Below, piece after piece: positions 11,008-21,629 of a stretch of DNA of 60,000 bases. Within the stretch, counting starts at the first letter, position 1; the number at the start of each line of letters is the position of its first letter. The DNA comes from Symsagittifera roscoffensis (lineage: Eukaryota; Xenacoelomorpha; Acoela; Convolutidae), in assembly GCF_963678635.1 (NCBI RefSeq), contig NC_087070.1:42394988-42454987 (forward strand), read 5' to 3'. The notes beneath the pieces were generated by a model. That model had not been told where the DNA came from. It saw only the letters and a list, made by a program, of their open reading frames with translations, and made no database searches. A program made the translations under genes and the position numbers.

Positions 11008-14000
11008 CTGAAACACGTGATAAAAACTTGCAGGTTTATAAAAACTCTAAACTGTGTTTCAATTACGGTACGTCTAGACCATTTTTAAAATGTGCCATTA
11101 CACCCTGTACTCCAAGCTGAGATGTAACTTGAAAATCTGCTCGGTTGAAAACAAAAGGGGGATGCGAAAAAGTTATAAGAGTTTTCAAAGTTTCTTCGAC
11201 ATCTTGTTGGTTCCGTTACTTTTACGGACAAATCTAGAATTTTTCCCAGGAAAAGCGAATTAATAACTTTGCAAAACCTCGGCGAGTCGCTATAGACTCT
11301 TCTCAAACACTAATGCCCATTCACCCTCCTGCTACTACAACTTCTGAGAGAGACTTATGGCTGATTGGGCAATACGCGCGGCTTGGGTCTTGGGTTCGAA
11401 TCCCGTTTCGGGCACGATTGGAGGGATCCCAGGGTCATCCGCCTCTTGAAGATGGGACCGGCTACCTCAAAATGGATGACATATCTCTCCCCCGTGGAAG
11501 AAAAGGCCCAAGGGTAGAACAGTGGAATAGGGCGGGGGGCTAATAAAAAAGAGGGACTCATCTCACCTGTTGAGCAGGTCTGGAGTGAGCGACCCTTTGG
11601 CTTTGAGGGTGTGTATGATCTCATTGTACTGTGTCTTCAGCTGTCTGACATGCACATCCACCTCACTGTTCGGGTAAGACAAGAGGAGGAAGAGAAGGGC
11701 CATGTTGTATGCACAACCGCGGGACTCCCCAATCAGAGAGGTCTCGTTGAAGATATGCAACACCTGTACAGTTCACACAGCAACAAAATTTAATCACGTT
11801 GCTCAGAAACAAATCTCACAGCTGGAACCAGTGGCGGATTGCCCCCCTACGGTATCTAGTAAAGAATTGGTTGAAAGTGGAGGGTTGATGTTGGGGGATT
11901 TTTAGGTTTTTCAGGTTCGGGGGGTTTGGTTCAGGTGCGGGGGTTTGGTTCAGGTGCGGGGGGTTTGTGGTTTAGGTGCGGGGGGAGGGTTAGTTCAGGG
12001 CCGGGAAGGGGGTTTGGGGTTGGTGGTTCAGCTTAGATTTAGAAATGGATTAGGCCGTACACTCGCTTTGCAAAGTTTCCGCATTACTCATTTGACAAAT
12101 GCTGAAATTCTTGCAAAATTTTGCACGACGCGAAGCAAAAAGAAAGCGGAAAAAACCAATTTCAATGTGACTTTTTACTTACTATATAATCCATTCATAT
12201 AATGGATTTCAAATGAATTACAATGCATAATGCAAAAAATCTGAATTTTTTTTAAAAATGTTGCTTTAACAAACTGCTGTGTATTTTTTTAAAAATACTA
12301 TTACCCCCTCAATTCCTCCCTACGATATCTAATAAAAAATTGCATGAAAGTGGAGGTGGTGGGGGGATTGTGTTCAAAATTAGATAGCGATTAAATTAAT
12401 TGATTGCTGAACGTCTCCAATTACAATCTATGATACATTTTTGAATTGCAGTGCAACTTCAACCCGGGTTAGATTTATGTTAGCGGTTGCGGAATTTCGA
12501 TGAACTTTCATAATTTTTATTGCAAGCTCGTTGATTTTTCGCGTTTGACAAAATCAATTCACAAATTGTGTTTATTGAAAGCAAAAAATCAGTGTATAGA
12601 AAACTATTGCTAATTATGCGTGTTTTATCACAAAAAGACGATTTGTTAAATGATATAAAGAGCCTCCAAAATCGAAAATATTGTAACACAGGAATTTTTT
12701 AAATAAGACAAGAGGCACGAAATCCCTTCAGGAGTGTTGTTGTTTTTTCTACTCAAACACTTCCAATAGTATTTATTCGACTTACAGTACATGTGTGTTG
12801 AGTGCCATAGATCCTACAAACTTCAGTCGACATCTGTTCACACTCTTCTTTTAATCTGTTCACTCCTGCAGAAGATGATGACGATGACTCATCGTGGTAG
12901 TTGTTTGAACCCTCATCCTCATCATTCCCTACAACAGTGAGGCAAAGCTGCACTTTTCAAAAAACAGCAAAATGAGTATAATTGAAATTTTATACTTAGC
13001 CAACAGACAGTTGGAAAAGAGCCAATGAAAGCAAGCAAACCGACAAAAACATGACTGACTTCATAGAAAAAACTTTTGATTTTCAAAGAAAAAAATAGAT
13101 GCTCTTTAAGCTCTTTGAATTTCCAGAACGATTTATGATTGGCGCTTTGTTGATAACATTAACCCAATTTGAGAAAACTAGATCAAAAGGTTAAACTTTT
13201 GTTTTGCTGGGAAATCTGATAATTAAATCCCACTTTCGAAACTAGAAATCGTTCACGTTTTTTCGCGCCATTTCCACGTTCGTATTTGGAGAGTGATATT
13301 TACGTCATTTTCAGCAGATGAATTTCAATTGAACTCAAAAAGTGCATATATACCTAAGTGCATCAATACTTTAAGACTTTTCCTGAAAAAAAAACAATCA
13401 GCAAGACCTATAGAAGAGTCTTCACTACGCTCATTACTCTTGATCATCATGTTTTGATTGACACTTATGTTCACTGACACTAAAAAGAAAAATTTACATA
13501 TCTTGAAATTAAACAAAAACAAGCGACTTAGGCCCGTACCCAGCATAGGTTCGTTTTTTAGATAGAAATGTTTAATAGATTATCTCCCCAAGTTTTCTCG
13601 TATTTTCTGTACAAAAATTTCTTATTTCTTGTCTAAGGTTAGAAATAAACCATTTCTACCTACTCTGAAAAACTAAAAAAAAATGATTTTTTATACAAGT
13701 TTTCAAAAGTTCATTTCAAGTCTTGTCACGTGTCTTGTTTTGGAGAAGTATTTGTTTTTTTTAGAGTAAAAATAATTTGAAAGAGCGGACTGTATTTAAA
13801 CAACCCCGTATTCATGCTCATCAGTATTTCGACAAATACTGCATGACCTTATCAGAGTCGAGATATATTAGTTTAAAGGGGTACAGAAAAAACGAGAAAA
13901 CTTGGGGAGATAATCTATTAAACATTTCTATCTAGAAAATGAACTTATGCTGGGTACGGGTAGTATTATGGTCGGTAGACCAGTAGACCGGTCGGAAGAA

Positions 14001-17000
14001 AGAGAAATCGTTTTACAACACAAAAAGTTGCTTGTGTACTTGTCATATCAATCAATCAATCATATTCACAACAACAGGTAGGGAAGTTCTGTTTTGCGAT
14101 TCTTTTTAATTTTTTCGTGGTAGTAGTTTACGATAATATTAACAGTTTTCTAAAGCTACAACGACAATATACGCCTATTTGCACCAAGTGAACACTTTCC
14201 AAAACAAAAATTTAAGCAGTGAGTCACAACTCAAAACACTGAATTCTGATTGGCTAAAAATATTGCTTTTCTCTAAGCCAAATGAATGATCTCATTCCCG
14301 GGTCGAGGTTGGGGACTTATGTTGCGACCATTGCGACTGAAAATGGGCATGTTGCGATCATTGTGACCCAAAAAAAGTATGTTGCAACCATTGCGACTCA
14401 AAATGGGTATCTTGCGACTTTGCGGGACCGAAATTTTTGTGCGACTTTGCACGACTAAAGCAAAAACGTTTTTTGATTTTGCGCAACTCAAAATCAATAT
14501 GTTGCCATTTTGCGCGACCAAAGTGATTTGCGCAACTTTGGTTTGCAGTTTCGGGTCGAGGTTTGTAATTTATGTTTGGATTGACTCGACCAAAAAATGG
14601 TATGTTTGTACCTTCTCGACCCAGGCTGAAGCTGTCTCGACCCTGACTCGACCCAAGCTGTCTATGTTTCGACTAAGTTCGACCAAAGAAGAACGTTTCG
14701 ATCGAGTTCGAATAAGGAGTTTTTTCACCCATAAGAATTTCGACCGCAACAAAACATTTGGATTGTTTTGGACCAAAAAAGAACATTTCAGCTGAGTTTG
14801 ACCTAAGAGTTTTTTTCGACCGAGAAGAATTTTGACCGCGAAAAAATATTTCCACTGTGTTCAACCAAGGAAAAACGTTTCAATTGAGTTCGACCCAGAA
14901 CTTTTTGACCAGGAGTTCCGTTCTACATTTTGCTCAAGTTCTCTATCTAAGTCTAGTACCGCTTAAAATTACCAAGTCTTGTCTAGCTCAAAGTTTCTAA
15001 GTCGAGTATCGCTTCAAGCATCTCATGTTTTTACGTCGTGTATCGCGCAAAGTTTCTAAGTCTTGTATCGCAAAAAAAAACGAAAATCAATATCAAAATA
15101 ATAAACCGATAATTGCACGATTCGGAGCGGGAATTCCGAACGAAGATTCACTTGCGTTAATCAATTAGTCAAGCCATGTTATGTTGCCCTGAGCTAGTCT
15201 CAAGTATACTTTTTTTCTCAGAAGTTAGGCAAAACAGAATGCGCTTCCATGAAGTTAAAGCTAAATTATATTCTGCATGATATATGCATAAGCTTCGCCT
15301 TAAATGTGCAACTTGACTAAAAACAAAATTGGAATGTTCTATAACACTACGATTGCGATCGCACATTTTGTGCCCTTGAAGCAGCACAAAATAAGGCAAC
15401 TAAGCCGACAAAAGATAATCCCAAACCATTTATGCCGAATACAGATTTTAAGCGAAAAAAAATAAATCACAGGAGTAATTCTAAGACATTTGTATCTATG
15501 ATAAAATTGCTGTCAGCACAAAAACATTCCACGATTCGGCAAGTAAGACAACAAAAGATAAGCAGACCTGAAAAAGATCAATTTCAATTATACTGAAAAA
15601 AAGAACAATGACCGGCTGGGACCAGAACCCCAGACCTTAGGCTGCAACAGATTTGTAGCAAAAATTGTTTACAGGAAAAGTCTACTTCCCAAATGAAATA
15701 AACTTAGTCTCGCAAGTCTCGCAAGTGTTAAGAAATCCACAATGTCGAAAATTAGAAAGCGTCGAGAAAAGCTAGATCCGCCACAATTTTCATATCTTTG
15801 CCTTGAATAAATTTAATTTTTTCAAACAGCAAAAAATATGAACAGCAAAAAGTTCAATTTGCAAAAAATCAAAGCGGTTTCAAAGCAGGCAATTTTTGAA
15901 CAGACGCCTGTTGAGACAATTTTTTTTTAAAATACAAAAAAATACCCCTTGAAAAAACTAACACGCATAGGAAGTTTTTCGCTCAACCGACAATGTAAAC
16001 TAAACCAATTCGATAGATAGAATTGATACATTTGCTAATTACGCGCAAAATTGTCGCATACGTAATAATTTAGTGCAGAGTAATGAATGAAGCAAAAAAT
16101 ATATTAAAAAAATCCTCAGAAAAACTGGCATTCAAAATTATTTCTAAAATGAACCTTCAAAAACAGTCCGAAGCCGACAAAAAACAGACGGACAATATTC
16201 CCTAAAATCAGAACATTTCTAGTTTAAAACAGACAACAGGCAGTTAGAAAAGAGTCATGAAGGAAAAAAATTAATTTTCTCATGAAGTTAACCCAATTTG
16301 AAAAAACGGGTCAAAAAACATTTTTTTCTTCCGCTGGAAAAGCTGCAAAAAAGTTCATTTGAAAAAAGAAGTCGAATAAATTTTTTTGTCACCTTTACAT
16401 TTTGCTGTTCAAAAAAGTAGTTTAATTTCCATTTAAAAAAGGAATTGCGATGAACTTAAAGCGATGAACTTAAATCAAGTCAAAACACAAAAAAAAACTA
16501 AACTTGGGCGTGACCAATTATCATATCCCAGATACGGTCTTTGATTCACCTTTGCCATATGGCAGACCACAAACAACTAAGACTTTATAAGGTCATACCT
16601 TTAAACAGAACCTAAATTTTTAGTAAAATTTTAGGAAAATCTTTTTTTGAAAACATAGCCAACAGACAGTTGAAAAAGAGACAATGAACGCAAGCAAACA
16701 AAAAAACCTTCTAATTTCGAAGTAAAAGTATTCGGTCAAGAAACTCTTTGAAATTCGAAGCAAATTTATGATTGACACTTTTTTGATAAAATCAACTCTG
16801 TTTGAGAACACTGGAACAAAAATAAATTTTTCATTGCGCTGGGAAATCTGAAAGCTAAAATCCACTTTCGTAACTAGACTTCGATCACGTTTTAGGCCGC
16901 AGTTACACCTTTGCTGTTCGATAGTGGAGTTTACCTTCCTTTTAACAAACGAAATGATTTGAACCTGAAAAGAAATCGAAACTCAAACCGCGAAAAAAAA

Positions 17001-20000
17001 TCACAAAGATCTAATTAAGATCATTTACTACGGTCGTAACTTTAAAAAAAAACAGGTACCGACAAGATTCGAACCACAAGCTTTTGTCGTCTCAATCAGG
17101 CGTGTTATCTCTACGTTAGATGCGCTGGGTGTTTGATTGATTTCGATTTAAATACGAAGCAAGATGATGAGAAATCTGCGAAATCTTTTGAACAAAGTTG
17201 TTTACGAGAAAAAATTTAGTACCACGGTTGCAACAACCTTGCTTATCGCACGGTAATAAACGAAAGCTCAATAGTCAAAACCTTAACATTTACATTGAAT
17301 GGTTACTTCTAAAGCTTAGGAATCTAAAACACATTTGATCGATGTAATGAGGATGGGTAAATTTAAACAAAAACCCTATTGCTGCGCTTCTGCAATTTTT
17401 CTCGTTTTTGTGGTTGTGTTGATCGAGCAGAGGGAGTTTGTTCGTCGTAATGATTTGAAAGTAAATTTTCCTACTTATTAGAATAAATATTGTAAGAACT
17501 ATTTTTATCGAATAACTATGAAAACTGGTGAAAGCGCTCTTTTTTCCATCTACGCTTCACTCTTGAATACTCCAACCAAATTTTCGCCGAATTTCAAGAA
17601 CTTTTCACAAAAAAATTCATTGCCTCTCGACTTATGTATGTTACATTGTTCAACTAATCACTTTCATTTGACGCTTCTTTGTGGCGCCTAATTTTTCGTT
17701 GAACAATATGTGGAAGCAAAACTTCTTCTCATTTTCAGTGATCAGAAAAAAATGCCAAATGATCCCTTGCAAAAAGCCTATAAAAACAAAAAATATTGCA
17801 ATTCGGTGTAAACTTTCACCAGATAGATGGGATGTTGAGATCAAAGTGAAGGATTGCTGAAACATATAATTTTCTCTGGACAACACGGAGCCAGTTTCTG
17901 TGCAAGTATATATAGTACCTGTGCAAATAAGGTTCAAATCGCAAAATGCTTGCAGAAAAAGGAACTGAACGTTTTTTTAAATATATGTTTTTTCAAACTT
18001 TCAAGTGTTTTGTTGTTTTGAGGTGGTGGCAAGACACTTAGAAAAAATATATAGTTCTTTCTGATATCTACGATATGTTGTAGAAAACAAATAAATTTTT
18101 ATTAAAAGCTTGGCCCACCAGTGAATCAAATAAGAATTAAAGTCAACAGCTGCTCGAGCTACAGAGAAAAATAATTTTGCAAAACATCACAAAAAACTCA
18201 AATATTTAAAAACTAGTATTTTTGAAACCTCAACGAAAATAAATTCGTAAATAACGTTAGAATTTAGGTATTCTGTGAAGCCTGTTCAGTACAAGCCCGG
18301 TAGCACAAGAGTACCAAAAACAAAAGTGTACAGCAGTGCCGAAAGTTATTTCTTAATCAAGATTTTGTGAAGATAAAGTTGTAAAAATTGAGGCACTAGC
18401 AAGCGAACGCGACATAGCTTCTGTACTTTCTTCTCGCATTAAGTGAAACAAACAAAAACTCCTCTAAATTGGCATTCTAAATTTTACACAGAAGCGATGC
18501 TTCGCTTCGCAAGCACTAGCAAGAACACGACAAAAAGCAGCTCTAGAAAGTTGAATAAGAAAAATAGAAAGAAGCCTCCAATTAACCAAAAAATCGGCTT
18601 GTCTAGAATTCGATCTGCGAGCTACTGCAATCAAGAGATTTCGAGTCTCACGCATTATCCACTCAGCCACGCAAGCTTACAACCAACAAACACTGGTCAC
18701 GAATAAAGCAGCTACATATGCAAATATATTGCCAATGCGATTCAGCAAAAGTAGCAGCAAATACAAATAGACTCAATTTTGCAAGTAAGAATTTGGAACA
18801 TAGCAAGCTGAAAGCATCCACACTAACTTTGCATGTAACAAATTGGAAAGCATAAAGCCACATTATGTATAATTATGGATTTCATAAAATTGCGAGATAT
18901 ATCGAGTTTTCATGATTGTTATGTTGTTTGAAACCAATCACTTCACGCTAGTATAAGCAAGTGAACAATTACTACAGCAATAAGCAAAATTTTAAATAAA
19001 ATTTTGGTTCTAAATCTAAAAAAAACCCGATATTTAACCCATCAAGAAGTTGAAAAAGGCCAACCAATTATAGAAGCGGTGCATTTTCTGCAATTCGAAA
19101 TACTTTTTTGTTTTCGTTATTCTTGTACTTCGGCACTTTTGAACGACCCTGAAAAAGCAAACATTGATCAGAACAAGGGTATCCGGTTGCTGTGCATGTA
19201 GCACATAATGTTCCGACGACATTCATTTAAAAACAAAACGTTTTTCTTCAATTTAGTATCGTTTTTTTTTGTGGGTGATGTAAGGAGAAAACTTTAAAAA
19301 CGCGTTTAAGTTAAGCAAACTACTCAAAGTTGACAACAGTTTTCATCAATCTCTTTGTAAAAAAAAACGTTACTCTCAAAATTAGACTAAATTTCAAAAA
19401 ATTTAAAACAAGTTTTCTCGACACTTGAACAAATTTTTGAGTTTTTTTAAAGTTGTCCAAATCACGACTTGAAAGACTTTAACATGATACATCACTCGTC
19501 CTATCCCGATGATTATTTGTGGTACCTGATTTTGCGTGTTAAACAAAAAACAACAGAATACATCCGAAAACTAAGTGCCTTCCCATTTTCAATGGTCGGA
19601 ATAAAAATATAATTGAGCTTAAATTCAGCTAGCATGTAACGCACCTCCGGTGCTTCGAAGTTTTTTGACAACTCACGAAAAACCGCATATATTGGAACCA
19701 AGATCTGCAAACTTTTCGTGTATTCTGACTGCACTCAATTACAGGGTTGGCGATTTCCAAATTTATTAAAAAAAAACTTTAATTCCAATTTCGAAAAACC
19801 ACAAAAGCGTCATCTCGAAAACTTAATGGACCTCTGGAAAAAATTGGAGGTCAGATTTGCAACCACTGAGAGTCCCTGAGAGCACCCTACTATAGAGTTG
19901 GGATTTAAAATTTCGTGAGATTTTTGAAACTCAAGTTTCCCGAAAAAATTGAAAAAATCATAATAAAAGTCACATCTAGGAAACTAAAAGGATTTGAGCA

Positions 20001-21629
20001 TTCAAAATTAGAGGCAAGATTTGCGACGCCTGGGTGTACACTGATAATGAGTTTATCCCTTCATCAAATTAGTAGTTTCAAATTTTGTGAAGTTTTTTGT
20101 AGGGAAGTTCTTTGAGAAATTTTGAAAAAATCAAAAATATGTCACACAATTGAGCAGTCGCATTTTGCAAGATTTGTAAACCCTGAGAGTACCCTGACAG
20201 CACTCAACTACAGGGTTGGGGTTATCAAATTTTGAAAGAAAAAAAATATTTGTTTTCTGACAATTTTTGAAAAAATCATAAATACGCCATGTCTCAAAAC
20301 TGCAAGGATTTGAACAGTCATATTTGAAGGCAAGATTCGCAACCCCTGAGAGCAGCCTGACAGACAGTTTCCAACAACAGGATTAAGATCTTCAAAATTA
20401 AGAAATGTTTAACATCTAAGTTTTTTGAAAATTGCTGAAAAAAATCATAAAACACGTCATATCTCAAAAACTACAAGGATTTGAGCCGTCATTTTTGGAG
20501 GCAAGATTCGCAATCCTTGAGAGCACTCTGAAAGCTTCCCTCTACAAAACTAAACTGGGTTTACAAAACTTCAGTTTTTGTAAACTGTTTTGCAATTTGA
20601 GTTTCCTGAAAATTTTTGAAAAAAAAATCACCAAAATCGTCGTATCTCGTAAACTACGAAGATTTGGGCATTCAAAATTGGAGTCCAAACTTGCAAGCTC
20701 GTGGAGAATCCGAACAGCATCCAATTAATGGGCTGCTTATTTTAAACTTGGTGAAAACACCATCGAAATCATTCTGGAAAATCGAAAAAGAAGTTCTTAA
20801 CCATTGCTATATACGATGTAGCTTAAATGTGAAAAAATTTTTTTCGTTTAACATGCAAAAATAATACGTTGAAAAAGCTTAAACGTTGCGAGATAGTGGA
20901 GCCCTCATTTAAATATATAATAGATTAGATTTATCGTAATGAGCCACCAACTTACCACTAATCAAGTTTTTATCGGAATTGTTTATGCAGAAATTTTTTA
21001 ATGCATAATTTACACTTAAATCATAATCCATAGACTATCAAGAAAGTTTTAGTAAGCTCGAATACACCGGAAAAATGGACATTTTAAAAAATGCTACCAC
21101 TTTTGACTTTCAAAGATGATTACATACCGTTTTTATATTGTTATATCTATTTTTAAATACAGTCAAAATTTTATCGTTCCAATAGGAAATTTGGTTTTAG
21201 GGAGCTTAATTTTTTCTTCCATTTCAATTTGAAATGATCTTAAAAAACAATCAAACTCGATCTAAAAAGAGATTTGAGCGTGAATAACTTCTAAGACTTC
21301 CTGAAGGACGGAAAAACCACACAACCTAAATCAGTGTCTTCATTTCGTTCATTGGCACTGAATAGTTTCAACATGAGCCGATGAATAGGGGCTCTTTTTG
21401 GTTCAGTAGGAGGGAAATAGTAGAAAAAATATCCCCCAATCTTACCTGCGACTCCTCTCGACCTAGAGAGTGAAAACTGGAGCAGCTGTTGCATCTGCTC
21501 AGAGGGTTTATTCAACAGCTGAGGCAACGACGGCGAAGTACATGTGCAACAACTTGCATCTTCAATCGACCTTCCCGCAAAGGAGATAAAAATAACCACA
21601 ACATACAAAACAGCACACGTCGAATTCAT
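10656..21629 (-). CDS. Unrecognised secreted, probably GPI-anchored protein (4 exons)
   Basis: Exons on the minus strand are 21629-21446, 12928-12786, 11763-11567 and 11007-10656. Every junction is GT-AG and in phase, giving 291 residues. The protein begins with a hydrophobic signal peptide (residues 4-19, CAVLYVVVIFISFAG), has a Cys cluster (CCTC, residues 27-30), an acidic and poly-Ser linker, a Cys-containing helical middle (exon 3), a Ser/Thr-rich Cys region, and ends in a short hydrophobic tail (NLVLIFIATLSLLLLFI) with no cytosolic extension, as in GPI-attachment signals or a tail anchor. I recognise no family. The gene is the last of three same-strand genes and starts 660 bp after QTRT2. 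Intron 1 is 8.5 kb and full of repeats. The exon chain is inferred from phase and splice sites only; no transcript evidence is available. Confidence 0.6.
11313..11555 (+). mobile_element. tRNA-derived SINE
   Basis: A tRNA-like head near 11353-11418 has an A-box-like TGGCTGATTGGG and a perfect B box GGTTCGAATCC (about 11393-11403) followed by a GTTTCGGGCA acceptor-like end. A GC-richer body and a short TAATAAAAAAGAG tail follow. It lies in intron 3 of the unknown secreted-protein gene, antisense to it, and ends only about 12 bp from the exon 3 donor. A Pol III SINE is the simplest reading. The anticodon arm is too short for a working tRNA. Confidence 0.6.
11567..11763 (-). CDS. Unknown secreted protein, exon 3
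   Basis: The acceptor CTGTACAG precedes 11763 and the donor AG|GTGAGA follows 11567. The exon encodes 65 residues, mostly helical, with one Cys, an N-glycosylation motif (NET) and a LKTQYNEIIHTLKAKGSL helix. It is notably GC-richer than its surroundings, which supports its being coding. Part of the leucine-rich AYNMALLFLLLSYP segment is hydrophobic enough to be a buried helix. Confidence 0.65.
11843..12371. repeat. Pair of ~55-bp direct repeats about 475 bp apart
   Basis: A segment at 11843-11900 (CCTACGGTATCTAGTAAAGA, then GAAAGTGGAGG and a G-run) recurs at 12318-12371 (CCTACGATATCTAATAAAAA, GAAAGTGGAGG, G-run). Both lie in intron 2 of the unknown gene and flank the G-rich minisatellite. 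Confidence 0.55.
11903..12032. repeat. G-rich minisatellite, G-quadruplex-prone on the plus strand
   Basis: Tandem units of about 19 bp built on TTTGGTTCAGGTGCGGGGG, with variants. At least eight G-runs of four to seven bases occur within 130 bp, all on the plus strand. It sits in intron 2 of the minus-strand gene, so the transcript carries the C-rich complement. Confidence 0.8.
12033..12785. other. Intron 2 remainder, no gene
   Basis: AT-rich DNA without supported ORFs. AATCCATT / AATGGATT at 12188-12208 is a short palindrome. The longest minus-strand frame (12480-12689) has no splice context that fits and is not called. Confidence 0.4.
12786..12928 (-). CDS. Unknown secreted protein, exon 2
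   Basis: The acceptor is CTTTGCCTCACTGTTGTAG ending at 12929; the donor is ACT|GTAAGT at 12786/12785. The exon encodes 47 residues plus a completed split Gly: an acidic NDEDEG start, a run of six Ser, then a helix with two Cys (EECEQMSTEVCRIYGTQHTC). Confidence 0.6.
12995..13310. repeat. Dispersed repeat R1, copy 1
   Basis: It begins with AGCCAACAGACAGTTGGAAA, continues through TGAAAGCAAGCAAACCGACA, a TTTATGATTGGCGCTTT block, GAGAAAACTAGATCAA and CTGGGAAATCTGATAATTAAA, and ends in ATCGTTCACGTTTTT. Copies lie at about 16240-16480, 16655-16995, 24745-25190, 27715-28350 (split) and 35830-36075, all in introns of the minus-strand genes. It is non-coding. Confidence 0.75.
13531..13960. mobile_element. 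MITE-like element with 80-bp terminal inverted repeats
   Basis: The left end 13533-13612 and the reverse complement of 13881-13960 match at about 76 of 80 positions, both starting CCCGTACCCAGCATA and including ATAGAAATGTTTAATAGATT. The element is about 428 bp. Both ends are bordered by TA (13529-13530 and 13961-13962), with an extra GG at the left end, as expected for a mariner/Tc1-type target duplication. The interior is AT-rich with a CAGTATTT / AAATACTG hairpin near 13821 and no transposase ORF, so it is non-autonomous. It lies in intron 1 of the unknown gene. Confidence 0.85.
14285..15075. repeat. Nested array of three degenerate minisatellites
   Basis: From 14310 a unit of about 32 bp (TTGCGACCATTGCGACTCAAA type) repeats about four to seven times. 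From about 14560 it gives way to units around TTCGACC and GAACGTTTCGA with a 60-70 bp spacing. From about 14940 a third type, TCTAAGTCTAGTATCGCTTAAA, occurs about five times. A shared TCGACC/GCGACC core suggests a common origin. Long open frames on both strands here are by-products of the repeat. It lies in intron 1 of the unknown gene. Confidence 0.75.
15380..15655 (-). mobile_element. tRNA-derived SINE-like repeat, copy 2
   Basis: The minus-strand 3' half of a tRNA-like head (15650-15608) has a B-box-like GGGTTCTGGTCCC and aligns with the head at 9728-9815 (GCCTAAGGTCTGGGGTTC). The body to its left shares GGCAACTAAGCCGACAA (15395) with the first copy. The anticodon half is degraded. Confidence 0.5.
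15656..16239. other. Repeat-rich intron DNA, no gene
   Basis: Contains another GCAGGCAATTTTTGAACAGA string (near 15885) related to the SINE body near 9545. No coding region is supported. Confidence 0.4.
16240..16480. repeat. Dispersed repeat R1, copy 2 (diverged)
   Basis: Shares ACAACAGGCAGTTAGAAAAG, a CCCAATTTGAAAAAAC block and TTTACATTTTGCTGTTC with the other R1 copies, in the same order and orientation. The middle is deleted relative to copy 1. Confidence 0.6.
16655..16995. repeat. Dispersed repeat R1, copy 3
   Basis: A fuller copy: AGCCAACAGACAGTTGAAAA, TTTATGATTGACACTTTTTT, CGCTGGGAAATCTGAAAG, ATCACGTTTTAGG and TTTGCTGTTCGATAGTGGAG, in that order. It directly precedes a tRNA-like sequence at 17055-17140, which suggests that R1 is the body of a tRNA-headed SINE. 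Confidence 0.7.
17055..17140 (-). other. tRNA-like sequence (SINE head or pseudogene)
   Basis: On the minus strand, TAACGTAGAGATAACACG resembles a D-arm/A-box region and GTGGTTCGAATC is a clear B box, followed by TTGTCGGTACC as acceptor-like 3' side. A matching 5' acceptor strand is not present, so a working tRNA is unlikely. R1 copy 3 lies immediately on its 3' side. Confidence 0.45.
17141..18596. other. Intron 1 DNA without recognised features
   Basis: AT-rich, no supported gene. The GAAGCGATGCTTCGCTTCGCAAGC string near 18493 has counterparts near 27795 (GAGGCGAAGTTGCACTTCGC), each beside a tRNA-like sequence. Confidence 0.4.
18597..18676 (-). tRNA. tRNA-Ser(CGA)-like sequence, degraded
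   Basis: Minus strand, 80 nt. GCTTG at the 5' end pairs with CAAGC at the 3' end. A perfect A box TGGCTGAGTGG follows. The anticodon stem GAGA/TCTC closes a loop CTCGAAA with anticodon CGA (Ser), and a longer variable region precedes a B-box-like GATCGAATTC. The acceptor has five of seven pairs and the T stem only about three, so it is probably a pseudogene or SINE head rather than a working tRNA. Confidence 0.45.
18677..19394. other. Intron 1 DNA without recognised features
   Basis: No gene or clear repeat boundary seen. Near 19175 the string GGTATCCGGTTGCTGTGCATGTAGCACA resembles one near 23808 (GGATAGCCGGTTACTGTGCAAG), which points to another dispersed repeat. Confidence 0.4.
19395..19600. 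repeat. Dispersed repeat R3, copy 2
   Basis: TTTTCTCGACACTTGAAC, AAATCACGACTTGAAAGACT, ATGATACATCACTCGTCC and GGTACCTGATTTTGCGTG follow the order seen at 24195-24350. Confidence 0.65.
19735..20730. repeat. Degenerate tandem array, about six units of ~165-180 bp
   Basis: Each unit has AACTACAAGGATTTGAGC, GGCAAGATTCGCAACCCCTG, AGAGCACCCTGA, then CTACAGGGTTGGG and a stretch of TTTTGAAAAAATCATAA, with heavy substitution between units. Starts are near 19735, 19895, 20055, 20210, 20385 and 20560. Frames open briefly but no unit-long ORF is conserved. Located in intron 1 of the unknown gene. Confidence 0.75.
20731..21445. other. 5' end of intron 1, no gene
   Basis: AT-rich. A diverged continuation of the array may reach 20900. 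Nothing else can be supported up to the exon 1 donor at 21445. Confidence 0.4.
21446..21629 (-). CDS. Unknown secreted protein, exon 1 (signal peptide)
   Basis: ATG at 21627-21629; donor GCAG|GTAAGA after 21446. It encodes 61 residues plus the first base of a Gly codon: a typical signal peptide, a CCTC cluster and a Gln/Leu-rich helix. CAG sits immediately before the ATG, so the start is likely preceded by a splice event. Confidence 0.65.

Noticed and set aside
14379-14795. 138-codon plus-strand ORF
   Set aside because: It lies inside the TCGACC minisatellite; the frame stays open because of the repeat unit, on both strands.
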